Below the pieces are notes generated by a model, which did no database searches, was not told the origin of the DNA, and saw only the letters and a list, made by a program, of their open reading frames with translations. The translations under genes were made by a program, and so were the position numbers. Of a stretch of 64,000 nt of DNA, positions 11,791-22,924 are shown piece after piece (the first letter of the stretch is position 1; every line of letters starts with the position of its first letter). Source of the DNA: Globisporangium splendens (taxonomy: Eukaryota; Oomycota; Peronosporomycetes; Pythiales; Pythiaceae). The stretch is from contig VFIW01000034.1 of the NCBI GenBank assembly GCA_006386115.1, positions 248,001-312,000 on the forward strand, given 5' to 3'.

Positions 11791-12669
11791 GGTGCCACGA
11801 AAAGGTAAACAACGTCTGCAAGGGAAAAAGTGGCTCTCTCTCGCCTCTTTTCGCTGGGGCTGGGGACAATCTTCGCGTAAACGACAGCAGCGACCTATCA
11901 CACGAGCGCGCACAGCACGTCAATTCGACCCACGACACTAAACATGCGCACAGTTCATCGCGCGCATTGTCTCTTCCTGCGTTCCCATCCCGACGCCGAG
12001 GAAAGGACAATGCCATCAAAGCGGACTAGTGACTCGGTGTCCACTGGTCCGATCCGATGGCGCTGCCCTCTTCTCAGCGTCGGGCCGGGCTCAATGAAGC
12101 GCATCAGCACGCACCTAAGCGCAGAGGCGACACGCCCGTGCTGCTGTTGCTGTCGCAGTTGGCGCTCTGGGCCTGTGAGCAGTGCGAATTGTGGGGCGAC
12201 GCGTCTGCTGCCGCGTGCTTCCCTCAGTTGTTTTTGCTCTTTGCTTCGTTGCGCGCTTTTTGCTTTTTGCGGACGTGCCGCTCAACCTACCGAATAGCAT
12301 ACTCGGTGCTCGGACAGTATGCTGTTTGAAAGGATACTCAATGCAAATACACAGGCTTTCGTGGAAGTGCAGGCTGAAACGCCTTCTTTTAAGGAATCAC
12401 ACAAAAAAAGCGCCTTGCAAAAAAGAATCTTTGTGTTAATTTACAGCTGACACTTTACAGTTTGGAGGTCAATTCTTGGTATCAAAATGAGCGAGAGGGA
12501 AACGCAAGCAAACCAACACAAAATGCAAAAATGAAAAGCAGGGATTTTGTTTTTCCTTACCTACCACCTACAGCAAAAAGAAATACACGTCGGCTTGGTG
12601 TTGGGGGGATTTCCACTATACAACGCAACGCTTAGGCTTCATACATTCTGCAAGACACATCCACAAATC
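11791..12669. other. intergenic region upstream of the PWWP-PHD gene
   Basis: About 880 bp between two minus-strand genes. It should hold the eIF4E 3' UTR and the PWWP-PHD promoter. Plus-strand open frames at 11944-12329 are Cys/Leu/Arg-rich with no recognisable domain; I do not annotate them as genes. Confidence 0.5.
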
Positions 12670-13673
12670 TCACGTCAGCCTCACACCCTCAGAATTATCC
12701 ACCAACAGACTCCGAATTACAGCAACGTACACTTCGTTTTGGAAACTCGAGCCGCTTGCTGCGGCGTCCGCGTGCGACTGGTACTTGAGCGTCTCGTTCT
12801 TGCCAAAGTCCACGAGCGCCTGGCGGAAGCCGCGGCCGATGGCGCGCTGGCGGTCCTCGGCGTCTGCTGTTGCGCTCCAAATCGCGATACGGTCCTGCGC
12901 CTTACGCACGCTGACCACGGCGCCGCAAATATCGTCCTCGTCTTGCAACGTCTCGCCAATGAGCGATAGCATCTGCACACAACACAGCAGACACGTCAGT
13001 AACTTGATCATCTCTAACCTGATACCAATATTAACGCATGCGCACCACATGGAGCCAGCATTCGTCTAATCTAGCCTTGCGCGAGCGCGCGTTCGTGAAA
13101 ATCCACTTGCCGCCCTTGGCGTTGATCGGGTCTTCCCACATAGGCCGGATGCCTTCCTTGAACAAGTGGTAGTTGCTGCCAATCGCGAGCTTCGTTGGCG
13201 ACAGCACGTTGTTGTACAAGCTGTGGCACGAAAGAGAAGCAATGCACGCCATGAGTCTCGCGAATGGATAAAATGGTTATTCCGTATACGTGCAACCTAC
13301 CACCAAAAGTCCTCGACCGTGCTAAACGTGTACACATTCTTGAGGTTCTCTTCCCACGACTCGGTCGAGTGGCGCTTCTTCGGGTTGTCATACCACAACA
13401 CCCATCGGTTCTGAAGCGGATGCTACACAATCACCAATGCCATCGCACAAATGTGTCAATCACTCAACCCCTGCACACGAACGCTTTCCAATTGCATTAT
13501 TGCAATGTTGCAATGCATCATTCTATCTCACTTGCGCAATCAGCTCTCATTCATACCTTGGTGGCGGCGTCTTCGACCGCAAGCGGGATAGTCGCGACGA
13601 GCTCCTGCTTGGCGCTCTCTTCGGTCTGCTGCACTGGCTGCTGCGAGTCTTGCGTGGCTGGTTCGGCGCTCAT
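12670..13673 (-). CDS. eIF4E: eukaryotic translation initiation factor 4E (cap-binding)
   Basis: Four exons encode 238 residues: 13673-13557, 13422-13301, 13220-13046 and 12972-12670. The variable N-terminus (residues 1-39, Gln/Glu/Ala-rich) is followed by the canonical core beginning HPLQNRWVLWY. The cap-stacking tryptophans are Trp62 (ESWEEN) and Trp108 (MWEDP), and Glu109 provides the guanine contact. Trp79 (VEDFW) corresponds to the eIF4G/4E-BP binding Trp, and Trp170 (RIAIW) contacts the methyl group. It binds the m7G cap and recruits eIF4G for translation initiation in the cytoplasm. Length and motifs are those of class I eIF4E. It lies head-to-head with the RPGRIP1L-like pseudogene (547 bp). 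Confidence 0.93.
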
Positions 13674-14220
13674 CGTGGGCTGCTCTACTGGCGTCTAGCA
13701 AGAGCAATGCGGGGAGGGAGGGGAGTGTGCTGTGCTGAGTTGCTGGGGGCTGCGGACGTCGACGCGAGCGGAATGCGGCGCTCTTCCTCTCTGATTGATA
13801 GGCGTGCACTTGGTTGGTCTTGGTCTGGTCTCCCTCAACGCGCAACTCCATCGCCCCCTGAAGCAGCAACGCATTTGAAAAAAGCAAACATCACTCTGCA
13901 TGCTGGGTCGGTCGGTGTCCGGTTTTGATACAGGCGACGAAACAGAAAATACCTGTCATTAACACTCTTGATACAAATATTGTTTATCCATATGCGATGC
14001 TTCACCATTTGTGAGCGACAGAATAAACATCTTAGCATTTTGTGTGTCGGGGAAATAACCAGGTATCACATCCCGCGCACAACGTTTCGCAAGGGAAAAT
14101 GCTGAAAGGTCACTGTGGAAACCAAGCGCTCATGCTCATGGCTCCATGCACGCGATGATAGCGTGAAGGAAGGATTGGCGCTGCTGACAGTTACCCAAGG
14201 CTGGCGAGAGAGAGAGGGCG

Positions 14221-16621
14221 ATGACGACGGACTAGGAGGAGAAGTACCTGTCGCTGTGCGATGAGAACACGGCGCTCAAGAAGAAGAAGAAGGAGCAGGA
14301 GGCGACGATCAAGCGGTACGACCTCATGCGTGTGCTGTATGTGCACATTAGTACATTGCTGCTGCGTTGTTGTCGCATGGTATGGGCGCGTGCTTTGTGC
14401 TGAATTGACGCTGATCGTGTGTATTCGGGGCGTGTGTATGCAATCAGGATGTACACAAAGCTCGCGATCATTGAAGAAGCGCCATGCGGAAGAAAACGAC
14501 AACCAGGAGGATCCAGGTGCGCCGAACCACCGTAAACGACTGAAGCTCAAGTCTTATACCGTCTGGCGGCTTAGATCGTTTGCTTGTAGAAACGGGTGGG
14601 AAAGCGGGGATCCCAGTGAAGCGCGATGTCGAGACCGAAAAGTTTATCACTGCGCTGAAACAGGAAAATCTGGCGCTGCGCAAGAAAACACAGTCGCTGC
14701 AGGAGAAGTACCGCGTGCTAGAGGGAAAGTTGCGTCTGGCAAGGCTCAAACCGCATTCGTTACGACCAGCAACAATGACGCCAATGTATGCAGCAGTGGC
14801 AACTGTGACTTTAAAACCAAGCGGAACTCGAACCAAGACACACCGAAAGCGCAGCATACTTTCCAGGGATTAACGCTCGACAAGCAGGTGGAAAATGCAC
14901 GCAAACTGCATCGCGAGACCTTCTCGAGCGAACTTGAACAAGTGCTCAAGAGTCGGTCGATCGTCGCCGAAAAGCAACTTGTCAAGCTACAACGCGAAAA
15001 CGAGATGTTGCGATCTCAAGGCAACACGAACGGACGTAGTGAGGCAGACAATAATGACGGTACAGGGTCAAGTGGTGGTGACTTGGGTGATGAGCACAGA
15101 GGACAACGATCAAAAGCTTCGGGTATTGAGGTGGAGCAGCTGAAGCGCGAGCTCCGTGATCGTCAAGCGCAATTGGCGATTCTGAATGCTTGATACGACA
15201 ACCTGGAATCGAATGCAGCAGCAGAAAGGGAGATACAAGAGAAAGCGCTGGACCAAATGGAAACCATGAACCGTCAAGTGCATAAACTTCGTACACAGCT
15301 GCAAGACGCAGCGATGGAAAAGAACCATCTCGAAGCCAGAGCAGCAAAGACCAGTGAGCTGGAAAAGGAACTGTTGCTGATCCGCGACCAAAATCGCCGG
15401 CTGGAAGAAAGAATGACGACACTGTGCGAGAGTCCTTTCATTAATGACGCATTCCAGCGAAAAGAACGGATCGACAAGCTCTTTGATCTTGAGAAGTTAA
15501 CCGAACAGCAAAAACTCTCGATCAATCACATGACGGACGAGAACCAGAAGCTCCAAGTGATTGCCGAAAGCTGACCTGTGACACATATGCAAATCTGGTT
15601 GCTCAGTTCGAACGATTCGACTGGAGAGAACAAGGTGTCGTTTCGCTTGATGAGTTTGCCGCCATCGCTCAGCAAAACGGATTTCAAGTTTTCACGCCAT
15701 TGCAGCTGAAACAGATCGCGAAGTGCTTTGGAGCGAAACTGAGGGGCCAGTTTGGTATTAACTGCCGACAGTTCTTGGATTGGACAAACCTTCCTCCAAC
15801 GATTGACGTTGATGAAGTCGAGACCAAACCGCGCAGATTTGCTCACACTCAGGCTGAACAGGTTGCGAGCAAGAAAGCGACGCAGGTTCTGTCAAATTGG
15901 CAGCAACTGTTTGCATCGGTGGATACAATGAAGCACGGACTTTTGACGCGAGCTGCCTTTGCTGAAGTGGTCAAGACAAAGCTAAACTTGCCGCTCAGTG
16001 ACGAAGAGATTCGCGCTCTATTGCACAGCTATGATCACGCACTGGAAGACCAAGTGGATTACGAAGGGTTCGTTCAGCTCAACTGGACTGCAGCAAGCAA
16101 AGCTTACGCGGAAAGCAAGCAGATCCATTTCGGCAAGCAAGTGATTTCCACTCGGAACGTCGTACAAAAAATGAAAACAATGCTGAAAGACATCATTTCC
16201 AAAGAATCTGAGGACTGCAGAACTTGCCCATAGCATTCCTCGATCTGAGCATGAAGGCATTGAGAAAGGCGATCTCCGCTGCTCGCACCAGGACTTACTG
16301 CAGTGCTTGATTCGTCAACTCTCGACGGTCGACTTCTACTCGCAAGTTGATATAGTGGACGACTGGCAGCACACTGGTACGATCAAACTGAAGCATTTGA
16401 TGCGAACCTTCGACCAAGTCGGACTCTCTCTAACGAAGGATGCAATTCCAAGCTTGGAGAGCTATTTTGCGGCGGATGGCGATGAAAAAGTGATTATGTA
16501 CGAGAAGCTCATTGATGCTTTGAAAACGCTGTATGAGGTTACTTGCGAGGAGAACGACGAGGAAAAAGCTGATGCACAACGCAAAAGGAAAAGCAGAGAC
16601 ACCAATCGAGAACACAAATAG
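14221..16621 (+). pseudogene. broken coiled-coil/EF-hand-like gene, RPGRIP1L-like N-terminus
   Basis: Coding similarity runs through several frames. Exon 1 (14221-14315) opens with ATG, but TAG follows at codon 5 (14233-14235). After a GT..AG intron, exon 2 starts at 14448, giving IKRMYTKLAIIEE across the junction. The KRDVETEKFITALKQEN stretch (about 14620-14670) is in a different frame, and a further shift occurs near 14750. TGA at 15191-15193 interrupts an otherwise continuous frame; frameshifts follow near 15570 and near 16210-16233. The N-terminal coiled-coil pattern recalls RPGRIP1/RPGRIP1L, ciliary transition-zone scaffolds. The C-terminal part (about 15850-16600) has EF-hand-like helices without clear Ca ligands. 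At least two stops and four frame changes sit between intact genes, so this looks like real decay. Family assignment is moderate; an unknown coiled-coil protein is the alternative. Confidence 0.65.
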
Positions 16622-16645
16622 TAGACAACTCACTTTTGTTAACAC

Positions 16646-19600
16646 TCACGTTGCATCAGTAGCGTTCAAATTATCGCCGTCAGCCCCAACCAACTCTTTC
16701 TCCATGATCTTGACTCTGTGAAGCACGCGAGCAGCATCCGTACGCCGACTTGACTTCATCAACTTCGCGATGAGTTTGCGGTCGTCCTTAATTCGAGCGT
16801 GGAGCCTCGCGACATACATATCGAGGGTCAAATTGCCTGTTTGCATGTCGATCTCCAAAAGTTGCTTCTTCAGCGCCAGCGAGTCGTAACGATCTTGTAG
16901 GTCGAGCGCCACTTGGCCGTGCAAAGAAGGAAGCTTTGCCTCGATTTTCTCAAGCTACAACCAGGCAGCAAGAATAAGATGAGCATCCGATTTCAAAGGT
17001 GAGCCCACTAATGTAGCTAGCTACTTACCTCTTCATTGATCACGTCGTAGCTGATGATTAAATCTGGATGGTGCGGATCTTCATCGTCGACTTGATCTGA
17101 CGCCACTTCCTCAGTTGTAGGCTGTGATACTTGAGGCGCTTTCACTTTAACACTCTGTGGAATGACAACGCTTGGAGACGTTAAACTACTCGTGTGAGAG
17201 ATGGCGTTTCGCTCGACTGGATCTGGGTACTCTCCAACATGTAACTCTTCTAAAGTCTCAGTGCGCATCTCTTTTTCTCTCAAAGGAGCACGGAATCGAA
17301 TAGACACCTACGGAAACAGCAGAGCACAACACTTAACATTTCAATGTGATAGTCAAAACAAGAACGGACTGCGTTCGGCCACCTCGACGTTGCCACCTGT
17401 GGGCTTTCGATTTGGTCCCACGAACGGAATGTTGCAGCTGACTTGACATGTCGACAAAAATGGCATCTAAAAGACAACAAATCCAGACCAGATTGCAAAT
17501 CAGTTTAGCAACTAACAGATTGATTTGACGAGCCAACCAGGGACCAAATGGTTGTAGCCAACAGCCGCATTACCAGCTCTTGATACCCGCGTGCAACGAG
17601 TTCTGGGTTTCTCAAGAACGTCCCGGCTGTCCACACCTCAAAGTGCGCTTTCTTGATCTCAAACAGCCGCTGTGTGCCACGAGAGCGTTGTACAGGAAAC
17701 CGAAATTGGTTCTGTGTTGTGATTTTCCCGGTGGAATACGGCGAACTGGACGAGACGCGAACGATCCCCGTTTTGCCTTCATGAGGAGTTGCCGAGGGGA
17801 AATTGAGACAGAACTTGACAAAGATATCTCTTCCTGCCATGACTTTTAGTTCGTTCACAGACCCAATGGAGACTATGACCTGATCTGCTGGAATGTCATG
17901 TAGCTGCACTTCCACTTCTCGCGTGAGCCTTTCAATCCTGTACGGAGGAGGTGCTTGCAGTGGATTTTGCCGTTTAGCGCGTAATGTGTCGAGTTCTGCC
18001 GCGTACGCTTTCCGCTAGAGTCACACAATCATAGGTTAGAATAAAACACTAAGCCCATGTTTTCAAGCGTTGTAGCAGCAATAACCTTACCTTGTTGAGC
18101 CATTCCGTAGACTTTGCTCGATCAACTGATAGATTTTCCTTGGCCAACGCCAGTGCGCGATTCCCAAAATCGACCAACAATTGCTCAAGCTCTTGAAATT
18201 TGGCAGCGATAACAGGATCGTGCACCGCCACTGGTGCTGTTGTAGTCATATCCGCGCTCTTTTTCTGTTTATGTTCGATGAGCATTTCAACCTGCTTGAT
18301 ACCTCGCATCTTTTCGACGGCTTCTTGAATCTTTCCCTCGCGTTTCAAAAGTAAAGCACTCTCCTTCAAGTGCTGGAGTCGAGCCGCAAGGTCCGTCACA
18401 TCCAGGTTTTCTTGTTCGTCATGGGACGGGGAAGGTGGTGCAGCAACCGAAGGCGTTTCCGTCACGAGTGTTCCGTAATTCGTTTGCACACCCGGAAGTG
18501 CAATGTGAACGTGTTCCTCGTCCTCGTCGTCAAAAGCGTCGATCAAATCTTCGTCATCCATTGATGTCGTTGCTCTCAGAAGCGGAGCACGCTCGTATCG
18601 CTTCGCAGGCGAAAGTGGAGCGAGCTCGACCTGATTGCTGCTTGCGGTGTTGCTACCCACTGCTGCGTCATCGCCGCCGCCACCCGTGCCAACAGAGGGA
18701 TCGAAACCCATTTTCCGCAATTCTTCCGCAAACGCAGGATCCTCCATATCCTGCTCTGTCACTTCTACGTCAGATTCATTACCGTCACTGTCGCGCGTAT
18801 GATCCTCCATACTCACTACAGCAGTGTACGAGTGGGTGGCAATGGCTACGTTTCTTGAACTTGCTTTCGCGTGGATAGCGCTGGTGGGAGTGACGACAGT
18901 TGAGCCGGATTCAATGCGCGTCGCCACTGCTGCTCCACCACTACTATACTTGATCTCAGCGAGCTTTGATTCCAACTCCTTAATCGTTCGCATGCACTGC
19001 AGCGCGTCTTGAATTTGATTGTTGCGCTTGAACTCGAGCGCGCGACGCTTTGTACTCTGGATCTCGGCTTCCAGTGCTGCAGCCGAGTCAACAACTGGCT
19101 CGGGGATCGATAGCCCCATGCTGGCGAGCTGGGCTAAAAACTCTGGATTCTGCATGTCTTCATCTGTGACTTCAACTCCATCATCGTCAACAGCACTCAC
19201 AGGACTCGCACCAATCGGCACTTGAGTCGACGCCACTGGAGCCTGCGGTGGCGGGGCGGCATGCACAGCTTGCTGGCGTGGAGGTGCTGCCTGCGCCTGT
19301 GCCTCCAGTTCCTTCGCTTGACGGAAAAGCGCGAGCGCTTCTTTGATTTCCCCTGCGCGCTTGAGTGCTAGCGCTTCCACTTTCAGCGCATGAACACGCG
19401 CAGCAACGTCATCACGATGCCCGCCATTTCGTTCGACAGGTTGTGATGGAGCGCCATCGCCAAATAGCGCCAAGGGGTCGTTCTGACTGTGCTGCTGCTT
19501 CGCCGTCGCATGCACTTCCTGGAGAACCCCGTGGAGCTCGCGCCTTGCAGTCACTTGTCCTGCACCGCCATCATCACCATCAAAGTCACCATCGTCGTCA

Positions 19601-19914
19601 TCGAAGCTTACGCTGTCCACGTCCAGCTTGCTGATGTTGAGCGCACGCAAGATCTTCGCTTCCTCGTCGTCTTCGTTGGCTCCGGGTCCACCAAAGAGCG
19701 CCAACTCGGTCGTTGGACTCAGTCCGGTGTTGCCGCTGCCACCGCCAAAGAGCTTCTGGAACTCCAGCTGCACGTCGGCGTCGCTCACGGGTTTGATACC
19801 GAACTGCCGCTGCAGCTTCGCGATCTCGTCGTCCTCGGCGCCGTCGTTGTGGCCGCCGGCGGCAGCACCGCGGGCCGCGCCCGCCGCGTCGCTCTTCTTG
19901 CGGCGCCAGAACAT
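16646..19914 (-). CDS. CC2D1/Lgd-like DM14 and C2-domain protein
   Basis: Five exons join to 978 residues: 19914-18091, 18014-17574, 17466-17383, 17307-17029 and 16954-16646. The start MFWRRKK was chosen as the first in-frame ATG after upstream non-coding sequence. Three DM14 repeats are visible near residues 169-205, 279-322 and 506-550 (pattern LK..AL.LKR.G.I.EAL..). A motif EVT[DE].DM..P.F...L..MG occurs twice (about 247-268 and 384-404). A C2-type domain spans about 635-810, with IPFVGPNRKPTGGNVE typical of CC2D1. Lgd/CC2D1 proteins bind ESCRT-III CHMP4/Shrub and act in endosomal sorting; that role is inferred by homology. The first three donors and acceptors are phase 0. It converges on the preceding pseudogene with a gap of only 24 bp. 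Confidence 0.82.
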
Positions 19915-20576
19915 CGAGCTGCAAATGCGGATATGTTTGGATTCTTTTTGTTTGTTTTTTCTCAACCCACGAAAAGCTCCAATCTGTTTGCACCCCCGCC
20001 AGAGTGACACCGTGGTTCTACGAATTAATACTGTGAATAAGAACTTCGGTCTGTTTTTTCTGTTTAGCAGACCGAAAAACGCAGGTAAGTTGCAAACAAC
20101 GAAAACCGCAGTGAAACATCTCAAACCAACACTTTCTCAGTAAACTGGATCGGCATTCTATCATTTTGCTTGTAAAAACAAATTCCTGTGTGCATGTAGC
20201 TACTAGCACGAGAATGAGATTGAGCACCAAAGCAATCTCTTTGACAACATTTTCATGCAAATTGTTGGTCATGGACATGCCTCGAGGGAATATTTACGCA
20301 TAAGGGATAGGTTAGCATGTCTGCAGTAGTACTCTGCATTTCTTGACGAATTTCATCCAACGATGCACAGGCGTCAGAGAAAAATACCTGTAAAAACTGA
20401 TATCCTCACTGAAAAATCTTCCCCTTCAGTAGCCCCTTCGAAACCGATTGGGAGTTTGCATGGACAATCAACAGTAAAATTATGTGATGAAATTTCAGTA
20501 TTTTACACAGCCATCATGCAGCAGGTGAAAATGCACGAATGCGTGTCATCGGTCAATAAACCGAGTCCATCAGAAA
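19915..20576. other. intergenic region upstream of the CC2D1-like gene
   Basis: Contains the promoter/5' UTR of the minus-strand CC2D1-like gene. A plus-strand frame at 20363-20596 is of low complexity with no recognised domain. It could be an upstream exon of the chromodomain ORF that follows, but no splice evidence decides this. Confidence 0.4.
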
Positions 20577-21188
20577 ATGTGTCTCGGCCACTTTAACCTA
20601 CGGCCACGTTTTGCACAGTATTTCAGTGAATCCAGCCGAAGCGTAGTCCGCGTCTCCGATCTCCAGGAGAAGAACAGGCAGCGTCAGTATTTGATGACCT
20701 GGGAAGATGGTTCCAAGTCCTGGAAGGATGTGAGAGACCTTGAAGGGTGTGCCAAGCTTGTCCATTTGTACGAGCAGTATGTTGGCAAGTACCAAGACAA
20801 GAGGATCACATACGCCGAGTTCATCCAGCGAGATGTTCCGGCGATGAGACTCATGGCTGCAAATCATGGAGGCGATTGCGCTCTACATGTTGTGGCAGCC
20901 CTGTTCGAGATGATTAGCCTTCATGAAGAGGCGATGGCTCTGGAGAAACTTGGTCGCGCCTTCATCAATAGTCATATTGTGAAGGGCAGTGATGGCATCG
21001 CTCCGTCGCCCCGCTCGAGAGGATTGAAATTCACGGAACTTGTTCAATTCCTTCGTGAAGAAGTACCGAAGGTGGGGTGGAGAATCGATCTGGACACATT
21101 CAAAAAGAAGAATTGGTACTACGGTCAAAAGAAGGGTGCGGAAACGGTAGCAGCTCTGGCATTCTCTGGGAAGATGCCGGAGGGGTTG
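20577..21188 (+). CDS. chromodomain protein with GGDCALH motif, 3' truncated by LTR
   Basis: An ATG at 20577 opens about 204 codons that end where an LTR begins at 21189; the frame then reads 22 codons into the LTR before a stop. Residues about 22-65 form a chromodomain-like unit (RVSDLQEKNRQRQYLMTWEDG then WKDVRDL). The downstream part contains NHGGDCALHVVAALFE, which looks like the catalytic-Cys helix of a papain-fold peptidase (OTU-like), but I cannot place the His. The C-terminus is missing, so the gene is disrupted. It may be part of a transposon-associated repeat family rather than a host gene. Function unknown. Confidence 0.5.
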
Positions 21189-21797
21189 TGTAAGAGGCTA
21201 TCCGAGACAGCCTCAAACACAGCACGCACGCTTGCGCTTGAGAGGAAGACTTGAGAGGAACTTGGCAAAAATGCAACTGAATTGAAATGAGCTTATGGTT
21301 CCTGACACTACATATAAAACACCACTAGGACTCCTAGAGGTTTTACAACTAAAACCTAAACATGCAGAAATAAAACCTGTGAATCTGATATATAAAACCT
21401 TGGGTACACTGAGGTTGAACCTACGGGATCTTCGAGAAACTTGAACTTGAAGTACCGCGAAGATTCCTTGCGAAGTGACTGGCTCACGCCACTCACTTCA
21501 GGTGGTAGAGACACGTCCGTCTCGTCACCAGTGTTGTTTCCCCAAGTAGGAACCATCATTCACATGTCTCGAGTACTGTTGTGCGTAATCACGCCGAATC
21601 TCAATGATTGCGAGCGACCAACACTCAACTCAGACACAGATTGCTCTGACGTCAGACGATGACGTCACCTGTGCATGTGTGGATCACTTTTACGTGCTTC
21701 ACCCAATATCTTCGCACCCACAATGCACTTCCACAAGGTGGTGTGTGACACACACAAAGAGCCACCTTGCATGTAATGGCAGCCTTAGCCCATTACA
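21189..21797 (-). repeat. LTR type 1, left (3' LTR of element A)
   Basis: 609 bp bounded by TGTAA...TTACA inverted ends. It is highly similar to the LTR at 32677-33284 but only patchily similar to 28133-28783. A polypurine tract (AAGGGAGGGATGA on the minus strand, 21798-21812 region) adjoins it, which marks it as the 3' LTR of a minus-strand element. It truncates the chromodomain ORF on its left. Confidence 0.85.
21647..21667. promoter_or_regulatory. paired TGACGTCA (CRE/bZIP) sites in LTR
   Basis: Two perfect palindromes TGACGTCA at 21647-21654 and 21660-21667, start-to-start spacing 13 bp. They lie in what would be U3 of the minus-strand element. The same pair with the same spacing recurs in the LTRs at 28627-28647 and 33134-33154; in the solo LTR (48270-48290) the second site is mutated to TGGCGTCA. 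Confidence 0.6.
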
Positions 21798-21873
21798 TCA
21801 TCCCTCCCTTAAAGTTCCATCACGGACTTTACTTCTTTCGGAAGAGGCACCCGCTCTCACTTTCCAATTGACC

Positions 21874-22924
21874 ATGAAGCGATCAAGCGACCAAGTGAAG
21901 CGCGAAGAACGGCCCGAGCCAAAGCGGCAGCGGACGACTCCCGGCTTGTACGACATCTCCGCTATTCGCAAGAAGCGTGGAGGACGTCGGTTCTACAAGG
22001 AGTTGTTCTTCCTTTGGCGCAAGATGTCCGGCAGCGACGATCCAGGCCAGTCCAGCACAGCGAAGCTCGAGTCGTGGAAGACGTTTGTCCGACTCGAGAA
22101 CGAGCAATCTTGTCGAGCGTTTGCTAGGGAACCTAGGAGGCACGCTCGAGAACGACCATAAAGAGCTTGGCTCTCGTCGTTCTAGTGCTCGCAAGAGCAC
22201 TACAAGCTCTGCTCGTAGCTGTGAACCACGTCGGGAACATCAGACTGAAGAGTCTCTCGAGGTTCCCACGTGTCTGAGTCCGGTGGATAGCCAAGCCACC
22301 GTACTCTGTAGAAGCGTTGACGGTTCAACGACTTCTCTCCTCGACGACGAGTCGATCGATCCTCATGATCGACTATCGACTCAACGATCCAACGGCGCTC
22401 TCCCTGATGATCGATCAGAGGAGGTGGGGTTGAACGCGAAAACGATTGAGCGACTCTGGAAGTGGAAGAGTGCTCACCGCGCTCAGATCGAGGCTCTTGA
22501 AGTTCGCAACGCGGTACTCGAAGACCGGTGCGAAAGCCTCGAAGACCGGTTGAAGGAGCAGGAGTCGAAGATCGACTTGCTGTTCGATGGTCTTGCCCAG
22601 CGTTCGGCAATGGAGTCACGTTTCGAACAGAGGTTCGAGAAGATTCAAGCCGAGCTTGAACGACTCCAGAAGGCTGAGAAAGCTCGTGATGCGTATCACG
22701 AACGTCTACTGCGCTCTGTGGAAGAGGCAGGGACTTCTCTTGAGATACTTCGGAAGGAGTATCATGGTCGCCTTCTCGCGTTGGAGACAATAAAGGACGA
22801 GTCCTTTGATGTGCTTCAGCGCCTTTATGCCGAGAAGAAGCTCCATGGCGATGAGTTACAGACTCTTCGCGAGCTGGTGGAGCGACTTCAGGATCAACTT
22901 GATCATCCGTCAAAGGCTCTGTAG
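21874..22924 (+). other. antisense ORF pair with basic N-terminus and long coiled coil
   Basis: This plus-strand reading frame is opposite the integrase tail/chromodomain of element A. An ATG at 21874 opens a 95-codon frame (to 22161) with a basic, NLS-like start (KREERPEPKRQR). An overlapping second frame stays open to 22924. Its last 160 residues show regular heptads (IEALEVRNAVLEDRCESLED, then IQAELERLQKAEKA), a textbook coiled coil. A frame change near 22110-22140 would join them. It may be an accessory antisense gene of the retroelement or a fortuitous mirror of pol; only one copy is present here. Confidence 0.4.

Noticed and set aside
12057..12329. 90-codon plus-strand frame upstream of the PWWP-PHD gene
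   Set aside because: Hydrophobic/Cys-rich but no recognisable motif, no splice partners, and lies in the expected promoter/3' UTR region.
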